A stretch of DNA of 64,000 nucleotides, from assembly GCA_030141605.1 (NCBI GenBank), contig JAQGDQ010000006.1:846501-910500 (forward strand), in the 5' to 3' direction. Each line of letters starts with the position of its first letter. The stretch's first letter is position 1. The notes below the pieces were generated by a model. The model worked only from the letters and a program-made list of their open reading frames with translations, was not told where the DNA came from and did not search any database. The position numbers and the translations under genes are program-made. This document shows, one piece after another, positions 13,061 through 26,600 of the stretch. This DNA comes from Tubiluchus corallicola (taxonomy: Eukaryota > Priapulida > Priapulimorpha > Priapulimorphida > Tubiluchidae).

Positions 13061-14250
13061 TTGATATTGTTACTGCTGCTTTGGTTAACACAAAATGACT
13101 TCAATTGCCAATATGAGAGTTCGTTTGAATTGACTGATTGGCTAACTGCCTAACTAACTGCCTAACTGATCTGCCTGACTGACAGGCCTGATTGACTGAC
13201 CAACTGATTGTGATTTTATGATATTTCTAACATATTAAGTTCATGACATAAAAATAATATGAATTACAAATAACAGTATACAATAAATACAAAAAATTAA
13301 TGACAATAATAAATAAATAAAATAACTAAACACACTCATTCAAATAAATAAAAATCTCTAACGTAATGAAATCACGTGCTATAAGAAAAGCTATACACAT
13401 AAGTGTATAAAATAAGTAACTGAACCAAAGCGAAATCTTTGTACGTGCTGCATACGTCTAATTTCGGAAGTAAATCTTGTATCATTTTCAGCAATATTTT
13501 TACAAAATTTAATACAAATACAATAATGTCATTATTTCCCAAAAATACTAAGAAGCTGCTGCAGTGCTGTGAGGGTAGCTGACTCGATGACCAATTGGTC
13601 TTTCGCTACCCTTTCTCCTGCACCCCCTTAGCTCTTTCCTTTATGCTTAATTTATCCTTTTTAATCAATAACTAAAAAATAATAATAGTTAATTTGTATA
13701 CAGGTGTAAATGAGAAGATAAATAAAAATGTCTATGTCTATGTCCGCAGTTCCGCGGTTTGCGCACCTCTGGTGTACACCAAGTGTCCTACTTCGGCTTG
13801 TGTCCTACTCCGCTCCCAACATTGATTCGACTTGTTCGGTTCGGTGTTTAAGGTACGATGGTTCATTAAATTATTTGAATAAGACCTAAATTAGAAGGCC
13901 ATAATTCGTTTGAGGATAGTGGTTTTTCTAGAATAACATCTACCTGGTTTTAGGTTAATGAAACCAGTGTGCCGTTTAATAAGACCACGTTTCTGAGTAA
14001 TAGGCAACGTAAGTAAGGCAATTTCTACATTGTAAGATGTTCTGTCATAAATAAAATTAGTGTAACCTGATGGAGCAATTCTATTAGGTCACTTTTCGGG
14101 TGATGATGCCATGGTATCTATTTTGGAAAATAAATTAGGTCAATGCTCCTTGCTTCACCTAATGCAATGTACCTAGTTCGACATTGTTTCTCTACACCGA
14201 AACTACTCTGTATCTTTTGATCTTCGCCTGTTTTCGAGTCTACAGTACTT
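13060..14250. other. Intergenic segment with simple repeats and a possible transposon end
   Basis: Holds a degenerate CTAACTGC/GACTGACT-type repeat at about 13130-13210 and an A-rich tract at 13260-13340. A stretch ending in repeated ATGTCT units near 13728-13745 looks like a LINE 3' end. The block at 13780-13821, ending TCCGCTCCCAACA, resembles the terminus of the 881-bp element at 60766-61646. No gene seen. Confidence 0.4.
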
Positions 14251-15460
14251 GTCTGATTCTGTTCTTCGTGTAACTGTCAGATAACACTAAACATACATTG
14301 TCTGATTCAGTCTGATTACCAGTACAAGCTTCCAAAGGAGAACTTGGTATAAGAAGTGCCACCCAGCCTGTCTGGCATCAGCTACTGATTTCGCTTCTTT
14401 AATAGAAGAGATATTTTAGATTTACATTTAGATTTAAAAAGTTGTTCTGGACGGAGAGGCTGATTCATCTGTTCCCACTTTGCCTGATGCAATTTGCCAA
14501 AAAGTTTCAGACAAAGCATCTTTTGAAAGTTTATTTGCCATAACTTATGAAGTAAATAATGTGTGGCTTTTACAATATCTTGTCATGCTAACATATAGCC
14601 TGAGTTTATACCTATTCCTTCATTTAGATGCATTAGATGATAATCGATTTTGTTTTGCTGCAACGCTTCGTTTAGGTACATATATATTAGTTATCCGTTG
14701 TCAGTGCAAATGAGGCATTTTGGCAGACAGTTTGGGAGTTCATGGTCTAAGCTGTTTAAAAAAAACCACTTTTCATTTTTCAAGGCATCAAGCTACCAAT
14801 GATTTGATTTGGCGTGCTTTAACATCTGCTCATATTTCTTCAGTTTTAGAACCCACAGGTTTGTCCTGGTTTGCCCACAGGTTTCCCCTATTTTTATGCA
14901 CTTATTTTATTGCCGGTGAAAACTAGCACATGTGCTAATGCTTGTCGTATAAAAACTGACTTTAAATAAAGGTTGTATGTATGTAGGTCACATGGCTTGT
15001 ATGTATATAGGTCAAAAGGCCCGATGAAATGACTTTAATTCCTTGGACCGAGGGTCATTCTTTGGGATATCCCTCATGTGGATATATTAATTTAGCACCT
15101 TCAAATTTAGCTTGTTCAGGTGGTTCTGTAGGTTATGCAGCTCAATTAGTTGAAAATAAAAAACACACTGAATGCAATCATGTTTTGCCAACATTCCATT
15201 TTGTGATGATTTCCGTTGAAACCTTTGGCACTCTTGGTAGCAAAGTGAAGAAATGTCACTCTAGGTAGTGAAGAAGAAATTCCTTAGCACATTTGGTAAA
15301 AGTATCCAACGTGCGATTAGATCAACAAGTTTTTTGTTCCAATGTTTATGCATTGCTGTGCAAAGAGGTAATGCAATAACTGTTAAGGGAACAATCCGTC
15401 CTCCTGAAAAACTTGAGGAGATTATAAATCTTCTACAATAACAATAGTGTTTTTTTGGAA
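14250..15460 (+). mobile_element. Decayed retroelement, region downstream of the reverse transcriptase
   Basis: Successive plus-strand frames match the C-terminal region common in animal non-LTR elements: GELGIRSAT then CLASATDFASL (14335-14415); LDDNRFCFAATLRLGT (about 14630-14685); DSLGVHGLSC, RHQATNDLIWRAL and VLEPTGLS (14722-14870); RPDEMTLIPWTEG (from about 15020) through VETFGTLG; and FLFQCLCIAVQRGNAITVKG ending at a stop near 15440. At least three frame changes and one insertion of about 150 bp (about 14870-15015) break it. The order is preserved, so it is one old copy. The element clade is not resolved. Confidence 0.78.
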
Positions 15461-17620
15461 GGGAACTGCTTTTGCATTTGCATTTTTGTAATTTATTAAG
15501 GGCAGTCATTTTATTTTTGCCTTTGAAACTTTCTGCAGTTTTTATAGTCGTAATTTGTATTGCTGATAAAATCTTTAAATTGTGAATTGCACTAATGCTG
15601 AAGTAGATACATGTCATAAATTTCACTTTTTTATGGATTTTAGTTTGATGAGTTTATGTAACTCGTTGTCACTATGAATGTGTGATGATTGTTTTGCTTC
15701 TATATCAGGCACGGTTTAAAATCCTTGTTATAATATAATACGTTTATTCACATACCGTTACAGGCTAAATTATATTGTAATTACTGTCATATAGTTTTAT
15801 ATAGACAAATGCTTTTACTATTCATGTTAACCCATTGTAATGTGATACTAAATAAATTAGTTAAATTACAAAAGTAATAGCAGTTTAACTGTTTTTTAAG
15901 ATACGAAGGTGAAATTTATGTCCCTTTCCTATATTCACCTCTTGTTAGTCAACGTCACTCTAAAAGTTAAAGTCGATTGGTTTATCGCTCTGTATGCCCT
16001 GTATTTTTACATGTTTTACCCTGTAAATGGTGTATTTTAAGAGATAAAAAATGTCTGTGTGTTAAAGTAAGTTTTAGTCTTTTAATAAACTTGAATCACT
16101 GTTGTATGTTTGGATACCAGTGGGCTGACTGCCCCATGTTTGTGTGAGTCTGTAAGCACAGTTTTTGTGTACGTAGTGCATTAAGGTGCATTCAGGCAAA
16201 CGGGTTAAACTTTGCTTTAAATAAAAATCAAAATAAGTTTGACTAAATGCATAGGTTTCACGCTTGTCTTATTTACAAAAATGATTGCTAAAACTAACTG
16301 TATATAGATAAAATTGACAGCCAATACATGTTCTTACAAAATGGATGTCAAAAGCAAAAGTGGTGCATATAGTTAACATTTGTGAACATGTTGCACATAT
16401 GTGCGTAGCAGTTACGTACTGTACTTCACAAAAATACGCATGCTTGCAACAGGCCCCCGCATAATAAAACCGCCATGTATTAAGATCACATTGCTGGTCC
16501 CATGGTGGTTTTATTTCGTGGCGACTGCTGTAACACTATTAAAGTAGTAATAGGCTTATTATACGTTGTGGACCTAATAACTGAGTAATTTGCCCAAAAT
16601 TACTGTATCACAGTTTACAATACAAATTTAAATACAATAAAATTTAATTGTAATTTTAATGATAATATTTCTAATTGGTAAACCAACATCTTATTATGCC
16701 TACACAAGTGTAGGCCTAGCTGTCACCTATGAATTACCGAGCAGTTATTATTACATGTATTAATTACTTGTATTACTTGTCAAATTCAACTTTGTTACAT
16801 ATTTATCAACATGTTTAGGAAAAAATGTTAATGGCATGTTAGCACAATGGTGCTTCGGCCTTACACACATTTATTTATTTGGTATAATTGGTCTACCATA
16901 TTCCTTTAAGAATAAAAGTACTATCACTGTAGGATGTATCAGTAAATTGTTTTGCTATTTTCCCTTGTAATTATTGTAATATTTATTAGAGCTTTCTTTC
17001 TTTCATATACATGTGATAATTTTTATTGTGGTTTATATACCATCATAAAAGTACCATTTTTTAATCTTATGTCTTGCGTTCTACCATCTTATTATCCCTT
17101 CGGCCACTGGGCTGCACCACGCTGTTGTGGCGTTTTTGAGTTAACTATCCATTCTTGGTTAAGCGTACCACAAATATACAGAAATTTCTGCTTTTAATTA
17201 CTACCGTAGGTGCTGTTTAATAGACTTACTTGGGTCTGAAGTGTATTGACCCAATTAAGCAAATGAATATATTAGCTGATTGATGTAGTGATACTAATGT
17301 AGGAGAACAAGCCATTGCCTTAGTAACTGGCATGCACAAGTACGTGAAGCAATGATATAGTGTCAGTTATGCAGAATTTTTTCAGTCAACTCTTATATTT
17401 ACCATGAATCTAATAAATGATTCCTATTGTATTACAATCTAGTGATAGCACAAATGCAGGCTAAATGGTAATGTTCTAAGCATCTTTAAATAGTTTATGC
17501 TCTTTTTTTAAATTTGTAGAAAGGAAAATTCACTTTCAAGTCAATTTGGTGCTTGATTCAATAGTCTTGGACTAATATTTGCAATGAATAGTGTGCTTTT
17601 CTAACACTAGGTCATTCAGA
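15460..17620. other. Intergenic segment upstream of SPAG1
   Basis: Contains a 15-bp imperfect hairpin (16463-16477 with 16501-16515, core CATGGYGGTTTTATT). Any SPAG1 promoter and non-coding first exon should lie here. An acceptor-like TTCAG at 17615-17619 sits directly before the SPAG1 start codon, so an upstream 5' UTR exon is likely, but I cannot locate it. No coding exon recognised. Confidence 0.5.
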
Positions 17621-20600
17621 ATGGGAGATGATCAAGTGCCATATCACTCAAGTGATAAAGGACTTAGAGAAAGACTTGGTATCCCACTTGAAAGTCTGGA
17701 TTATAAACATATTGAAAAGTGCACAAATATCAAAGAGGTTGAGAAAATTTTAAGGATTCTAAGGTAAACCCTATCTATAGACTGTAGTTTTTTCCTTAGC
17801 AGACATTCAGTTTAGTACAATACTGCAGATGAATTTTGCCTGGCAAGCAATCATATGAGCTTTTAATGATTTATATTTCGTTAACGATAGTATACCTTGT
17901 ATTGTTACATCTAATTGAACAATTTATCAGTTGCACTTTACACTTAAGCTATGCTAGAGCTTTGTCACTGTGCACTGAGTGATAATGTGACTGTGTGATA
18001 TTTATTTATATATCTTGTCTAGTTTTAAGTAATTGTTGTTTATTTTAATTCATGATTGAAAAGATAAGTTTCATTATCTAGGTCTGGTGAAGAAGGCATC
18101 TTTCCTGATCTAATAAAATTTTGTGAAACGAAGTTACATGCATTGGACCCAGAAAATCGTTATTTGAGAAAATCCCATCCAGTCAATGTTCCACACAGAA
18201 TGCCTCCTGATGAGTGGAAGGATATTGAAAATGATTTACTGGTGTGTGGTAGCAGTACTCTTTCAGTATGTAGTCTTTAGGAAGTTAAGATTAGAAGTTT
18301 TCATTATTTCTTCAAACAATTAATGTTAAATAATATGACTAATAAACTGCAAGGAATAGAATGATTTTTTCTTACATATTAAAAATACAAAAATCTGGGT
18401 TCATAAGTATCTGCTAAATGATATACATTATTGCAATTGAGTGATTCATTATATGTTCTGCTAGTACTAGTAAAAAATTGTAAATCCGTAGAAAACCAGT
18501 GTTCAAGGCCATTCACTTCTTTTAGAGATGGAAAAAGGTTTATTTACATTATCAATAAATTGATGTTATATATTACTTTAAACACATATAACCAAGCAGT
18601 TCGGAAAATGCTCAAAAACATGGTCATATGATCCACTCAAATTACTAGCAGTTTGTCCAGACCCCCCCCCCCCTTCTGACATGGAAGAATTAAAGCAAAA
18701 CTGGACCCAATCTTAAACTGTAGGTCAAAACAATCTATTATTTAAAATACTGAAAGGAAACATACTATTTTTTCAAAAGTGACTTCGTGAAAGAATTATT
18801 ACCGCACAAACTAGTTCTTCGCTGTTACATGCATTTCGCCATTTGTTAGTTAGACGGGCACTGGCACCTGCATTTCCGAAACGCATTGCACATAAAGCAG
18901 GTGCTGTTCCTCTCAGTTCATGTCTGTCAGTTTGTGACAAACTACACATGTTCGATATACGCGAACACAGCAATAAATTTGAAATTTGAATTTTTATCTT
19001 AAAACTTGCCTAGTTTTAGTACAACACACCGAATTTCTTACTGTAGCACTGTACTTCAGTTTTTGCTTTCATGAACACCTGCAACATGGAATATTTTTGC
19101 TCTTGAAAATTGTTATAGTTTGTGATGTCATCAATAATTGAGCTCGTACACCGTTAATTAAGTTTTTAATCTATAATTTAATTACCAGAAATGCTTTTGC
19201 TGTATTAATTGTGTTAAAGTGTATGCTTTTTATCGGATTTAAAAATGAGGTAGTATATGAAAAATTATCATGTTTTTAAGTATAACAGGCGTCCTGTTTG
19301 CCATGGATTATAGCTTTGCGAAATCATGAAGCCTGCGTACGTGCCAGCTACTGGTATTGTCTGGCAACATTACTCTCTATATAGCTGCAGTATATACAAT
19401 TGTCTGGCAACATTACTCTCTATATAGCTGCAGTATATACAATGTACAATATGCATGAAAATGCCATTGGATGTGGTGTTACAGCAGAGGCAGAATGATT
19501 ATTTTATACTATAATTAGCATCCCTGATCTACCTAGATGTCTGTTGCACTTTATTTATTGTTTTGTGACAGCCATTGGCTGTAACAAATACATTGACTGT
19601 TAGTAATAAGCTTAGTAATAAGCTTTTTGCATCAAAAATTCTGGATCCACCCCTGCTACTTGTGCCCACCAATCAGTTATTATGCTGCGATTTTTAAAGA
19701 GAAATCTGAAAAATTCATACTTGAATATTCTTTATTGTTAACCAGGGTAGACAGCATTCAAATTTTGCAACATTACATTCTAAAATTTGTTGACATGATT
19801 CAGCATTAGTTTGTTTTTTCTCACCCATGTTTAACCGTTAAACAAAACATAATATTTTACAGAATTGGACGGACAACATTAAAAACAAAGAGGAACATCT
19901 TGATACCTTTGTAAGTGATGACTTAAAGAATTTGCCGCCAGTCAGAAATATAGAAGAACCTCCTAGTCAATTTATAAATGCTGTAGCGTCGGAGCAGGTA
20001 ACTAAAATGAGTGAAAAGGAGAAGCCTTCCTTGCAGACACTTCCTAGATCTTACGAAAAGTGGGACAAGTAAGTGTGAGACTGAGAGATGTTTTTGAAAG
20101 TAACAAAATTGCTCTCGTGATAGTGATCTTATTTACACTTTAAAGTGAGGATAGGACGTGTTTTGATTCGTTTTAGGCTAATTGATGCCATTAATGAATT
20201 AGAAATTAGACACCATAACTGTTTTCAAAGTGTTATGTATTGAACTTAAAGTTACTGTTGCATTTCATTTTTTTTGAAGCAGTGATGCTTGCATTTCTGA
20301 AATACAGTAAGTCCTCGCATGCGTTCCAGCAAAGTGTGACATTACGCGAAACGTTAAGCGAAGCCAAGACTTTCTTAGAAAGTAATGTAAAAGAATTGAG
20401 ATAAATTCCAGAGGCAAAATTCAACACTTTGTCATTCATATAAATTAAATATTTTATGAGCTTTATTCATATTTATACTGATTAATTTCTTTCTTCTTGT
20501 CTTTCTTATCCATACCTAGCTAGTGTTAACATTGAAATCATAGCTATGCAGTTAGCGGTTGAACACTGCATAGTAAAAGCTGAGCCCTGAGGAGGCCTTC

Positions 20601-23600
20601 AAACAATTTCGTCTAGTTACTGGTTGCTATAGCAACAAGTTGCAGGCTTAATTTCTCGCAAAAAAGTTCACCCTCATATGTTCGCATTCGATAGATATTC
20701 CTTTATACAAGTGGCTAGCAGTCAATCGGGAAGCAAAAGTATAAATAGTAATTGTACTGTTTTACGTTACTATTGTGTTTTTAGAAGAGAATAATCCACT
20801 GTTTTAATGCTTAAAATGAGGTAAAATGTTGTTGATAAAATTAAAAGTGGCTTTGAGCAAAGTGAAAAAAATCATCGTTAAAATGAAACATGCATCGCTG
20901 GGAAAACAAAACATCCCTAAATAAGGAATCATTAAGCAAGGACTTACTGTAGCACATTTATTTTGCTGCTTTAATGTATTGACAGAACTTATGATCCTGT
21001 TACCTTCAATGACATCTACGAAGTTTTATTTCTATTAATTGATTGACCTTTTGTTACCAGGTTAGGTATCTAGACTAGGAATGGTGAGGTTATGTATGAG
21101 AGGTTAAGATGCCTGCATTTCACGAGGTTCCTGTAGGTTTTGTACTCGTTCTGGGCGGTGTCATTCGTAAACGTGGCTGTTTACCTTGCAGAGGGATGAC
21201 ATATATACATCCGAACTTGACTGTGATGCCTCTGCCAGTTCAATGGCTCCAGTCAAGCCACAAATATCTTTTTAAATTGGCCCTGTTTTTGAGTGTTTTC
21301 TGCCTTGCAGTATGCCAAAGTGTATAAAAAAGTCTGACATTTTAGGTTTGCTAAACAAAAGACATTTTTATGGTTTTTTGATTTTCTATATTAGTCTGAT
21401 AGTCTGACTAATATGCATTAATTTAGATTATGTAACCAAATTATATCAGTTAACATTCCAGATCAGCATCACATTTGCAACATGTATTATATTATTTACT
21501 TTTAAATGTGCATTAAATCAAATATAATCAGATTGTAAGAAAGTTACAAAAAACTAATCCATGCTTTCCTTTGTGTCTCAATTTTTGATTGTTTGGTCAT
21601 TGATACTTTGTGATAAACTTTGCTTCCTGTGCCCAAATACATTCATATTTTACTGTAGAGTGTACAGAGCTGACTTGAAATTTCTTCAAGAAACTTGTTA
21701 GAAGCAGTGTCTGCTACTATGTATTGTCTTTGATCTCTGGAATGTGATATTTTTTTCTCAGTTTTAATGACAATAAGTGGTGCATGGTACTACACATTGA
21801 CCCATTTTTACTGTATCAATCCATCAATCCCTAGGTTTATTTTTTCAATGTGTGAAATGTTGTTACTTGTTATGCATTTACCACACTTAGCTGTGAAGCT
21901 GCTTAACTATACAAGACACTGCAATTATAATAAAATTGTTCGTAATATTTCTGTTTTGTCAATATATAAAATGATCATTTAATTTCACACTGAGCTGGAG
22001 TGCTTGCATTATCTGCGTCATCTTTAATAGATGAGAGCTAACTTGGTTAAACTTACAGTAGAATGTTTTTCATAATGCTCTTTATAAGACAGTCAGTTGA
22101 TTTGTAAGTCGGGATCCGTTGATTGACATTTTTTGGGAATCCCACTTACAAAATTAGCTCATTTCTTTCTCTGTGTGTTTCAATTTAGCTGATTATATTT
22201 ATATAGAGAGATAACAGAATATACGCGTACATGTAGTTATCGAGATTGTATAATCTAGTTCAAGTCTGTTTCCTGCAGAATCACCAAAGACGTAAATGAA
22301 ATTTTAGACAGCCAGGAAAAGGAGGAAAACAGGCAAAAGCAGCAGCTGCAGGCACAGCAGAAGAAAACACACACTTTTAAGGCAAATGAAGATTTTCTCA
22401 GTGATATAAAGGGTAATAATTCTTGAATTATTTTAAATGTGTTGTAGTAAGCACTTAAGTTTCACTTCATTTCTTATCGTCTTTATATAGAACATTTACT
22501 TTGTAGTTGCAAATTGTTGAGCATTCTAAAAACTTTTTGTTGTTTGTTTGTTAATGTTAATGATTATGTCAATGTTTACCTTAGCACATTTAGAGAATGT
22601 ATTGGTCAAAACCTGAGCTATCCAAATTACTTTCTCTTAAGCAAACTGCTTCGTTCTGACTTTGGCTGTTGAGTCTTTTGGTGTGTTTGCCGAGTCATCA
22701 ATCTCTGTAGTTAGCATGGACACGCTTTCATGCATACAACATTGCAATCTCATTAGTGATTATTGGTTATTGGTTAATGCGTTTTTTGGTTTGCTTTTCT
22801 ATATTAGCTGCTTTGTAGTGTGTACAAAAACCTTTCTGACAAAAAATCTCAAAAAATGTCAGATTTGTTTTGTGTACACCTCGCTTGAGCTTGTACTAAA
22901 ATTTTTTTAATAATACAACAGGTTTTTCTGTTATCCTGTTTAGAATTTGTCCGAAACAGTATTGGTAAATAAGCTATTGACATGTCACTTTTCCAGGCTT
23001 AACAAGTGAGGAAAAACTGAGAAGAGCTGCAATGGAGAAAGATAAGGGCAATGAATCATTTAATGCTGGTGATTATGATGAAGCATTGCATTATTACACA
23101 CGAAGTATCAGCCTTTCTCCTCTAGTGGCCTCTTTCAACAACCGTGCCTTAGTCGGTATGCATCCTATAATGTTTTAGCAAGAGATTAGGCAACCAACAA
23201 GATATTATAAGTATCAGCCATGTCACTTATTTAATAGACCGTGGATCTGTTTTGAGCATTAGGTTTTACATTCAACTATTGAATTTGTTCGCAATTTTGT
23301 GCGACGTACTCAGTCTCTACTAAATTAGATATTCAGTTAAATATGATTTTTCATTTACATTATCTTGTTAATCAGTTTTTAGTTACAAACATACAGACCA
23401 AGTATTAATATTTTGTAAAAGTTTGTACATCTTTTACTTTAATTAGTTTCATTTGTTTAATGAGTTGCAGGTTTTGAAAGTGCTTTGCTTGTCAACTACT
23501 TTTGGTTAAAATTTTCTCTCTAAATAAACTTTTTAACACCAAGTTTCAGGTTCTCTAAAAAACATACTAGTGTTTACTTACTTGAATTGAAATGAAATCT

Positions 23601-26600
23601 TGCTCATCACTGCACATAGGACTGTAGCGGAAACAAGTGAACATGTACATGTGTTAACTTCTCTTTTCATTATATCATACTGACCAAGAACCTTCCCTGA
23701 GGATCAATCATATTGTTAATTTTTTTAATGCATTCATATTGTTATTTGAATACATGTTTGAATACACTATTTGAATATATATTTTTATGTGAGCATCATT
23801 AGGTTGAGAAAAAGTGTTTTATCTTAATCCATCTATTGTTGTTTCTTTTTTTAGAAATAAAGCTAAACAAGTATGAAAGTGCAATTGCAGATTGTAATAC
23901 TGTCCTCATTATGGAACCAAACAATATTAAAGGTTTGTACATGTTTGGCCAGCCAGTAGTACGGACATGACCAAGTGCGAGTGTGATAGAATGATATGAG
24001 CTTAGTAGACCCGAGGTCTAGGAGAACTGTTCTAATTTATTTGGAGACAGCTAATCACCTAGGAATTCTATGTATTTAACAAAATAAAAAATATGCAGGA
24101 TATCTTGTTTGCGGTAACTTGCTCCAATGGCTTTTGTAAGTGCATCAAAGTACAACGTGTTCATATTATTTTATTTCAGCATTACTCAGGAGAGGCCTGG
24201 CTTATAATGCAGTCAAGATGTACAGTAAAGCCAAATCCGATCTTGAAATGGTGATAGGGATTGAACCCCAAAATAAGCGTGCTCAGGTATGGCAGCTGAC
24301 TAATTGTTGTGAATTCTAATTGATTTAGTACTGTAGATTCTGCATAACCTGAAATATTGCTCAATTTAGGTAAATTCTATGGAGCAGATTTTTCCAATAT
24401 ATTTTCATACTGAAAACAGTTACAGAACTCTGGATTTGGATTATCATGCAATTTAGTAGAAATTGATGGAATGTTTTCGTTCTCAACTAAATATACATGT
24501 CTTGTTCTATTTTATCACGACATGCAAACTGAAAGAACAAGTAGTGTGTGCACAAAACCAGCACGCATCACCGTGGCATATGCAGTGCTTTGTTACAAGC
24601 ACATTGTTGTAGAATGTCGGCATAACAAATTTCCTCAATTGTTAGTGAATTTGGGTGTCCAGAACTATAGATTAAGGTCAAAGTGTTTGTACTGGTATCT
24701 TATCTATTTCCTGTATTTGATTAACAGTCATTTTTAATGTCCCATTCATCTGTGTGCGTCTCTGTCTGTCACCTCAATAATACCAAAACAGATTAAGCTA
24801 TAGTCTTGATGCATGCATGGCTTAACACAAGGATGAGACAAAACTCGAAAACCCTTGAATGTGGTTCAAAATATCAAAGATATTCAAAAATCAAAAATAT
24901 CAAAAATTTCAAAGTAAATTTTTACCCGTAGTAACTATGTGGGTAAGGTGTGCGTGGGTCTGCAGCTGTTTAGAGTACCCTTATGCTAGTTTTTTTGTTG
25001 CTAATATACATGTGTTATATTTTGCTGGTGTATATCTGCTGTTATGACTAGAAGGCAGTTTGGCAGGAAAGTTTAGGCTAATTACATCTTTCCAAGATTT
25101 CAAATGCCAAAAACAGGAACGCTAAGTTGTACCAGCCGCTTATGTTGAGGGAAATAGCCTAACAAAATTTGTGGTCTCTCTAGTAGTAACCTACTTTCAA
25201 AAACAAATTGCTGCTTGGTACACAATGCCTGTAATTGCACGTGCATGGATTATCATTAAGTTTCCATTTTGAAAATTTAAAGGATATTTAATTTAGAGTA
25301 CCACATACGAGGTGCTTATATAATTGAAATTCATACGTCAGTACCTGTACTTCAGAGATAAAACTTCTTTTTTTTTAGACTTTGCATATTGTGCATGATT
25401 ATGGATTTAGTGATTCCGTTTAGAAGCTAGTTTATGCCATTTAAGCACAAAAACAGTTCAGATTTAAACACAACAGTCAGTGAATGTTACATCAATTAGC
25501 TTTTAATGTTATCAAAGGATGAATTATGCGAATGTTTTATCATTATATATTTTTATCATTTAACAATAAACATAACATAATTTATGCTTTATAAAGTCAA
25601 TACATAACTTTTTTTGTTGTTTTTGTTACTTATTGTTATAAAATATCTTGCACCATTTAGAATTATCAGATACTTAGTACATAAATTTTAAAATTGGTTA
25701 TTGTCATGCATGCGTGGTATGTGTTGATGTGCAATGCTAATTTTTGTATGGAGAAAAGTGTAAGCAAGTTATTGGCTACATTTACAAGTTATTGTAAAAA
25801 TGGTTGCATTTGTAGCTTCACTAAAAGCCAAAGCTGAAAAGCTTAACGGTTTAAAAAACTGGAGCAAAAGATATGCAAGCCAGACTCCAGTGTCTTACTC
25901 AAATTAGATAGTTGTGGTGAGACTGGAACCTGCCTGAGTGGCAGTTATATCTCAGCCACTTTACTTTCCTCCCTGTATGAGGTAAACAGCAAAACTCGGC
26001 CCAGCAGGTGTAACCACCGGGAGCGAGAATCGATGCAGTTTGCCCAGTCACACGCTGACTTGCCTCGGCCATACTTGACTTCTGTAATCTAAGATGTTGC
26101 ACCTGGCATCAAAAAGATTTAGGCAGACTGTTTATTGGACTGGTGTAGCAAAACAAAAATCTTCCAGTAAGCAGTGTTGATGTTTGGCCTGATGTTTTCC
26201 TCAACCCTTGTGAATTATATATGTACACAGCTGAGCTTATCTATAAAACTGCTAAAGATGCACTCTGCAGTACTAGGAAGTCTTGAATTCAAGAGTTGGA
26301 GGACTGCAGCTAAATTTATTTACTTAAACATTGAATGTAGGTTTGTATTTTGGACAAAGGAATTTGAGTCTCTATTCTGTCGTTAAAACTTCGACACTCA
26401 GTGGTTACGTTTGAAGATTTTGGATCATTACTATACAGCAAAACGTTTACTACTGTTAATCGTGAAGAAGAAAAGTTATTTGACAAGGATGGAATGTGAA
26501 CATGTCCAAAGCTTCAAAAATGTGAATGATGTTTTTTGCATTTAACATCTAGTGTAGCTTTGTTAACGTGAATGTTCTCACCCATGTTTTCTTGAATGGA

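Noticed and set aside
18773-18973. Minus-strand 66-codon ORF in SPAG1 intron 2
   Set aside because: Somewhat less AT-rich than its surroundings but no recognisable domain, splice context or repeat relationship.
22058-22152. CAGTAGAATG start and a TTTGTAAGT/ACTTACAAA inverted pair in SPAG1 intron 3
   Set aside because: Suggestive of a Tigger-like fragment but no paired terminal repeat or TA duplication could be placed.
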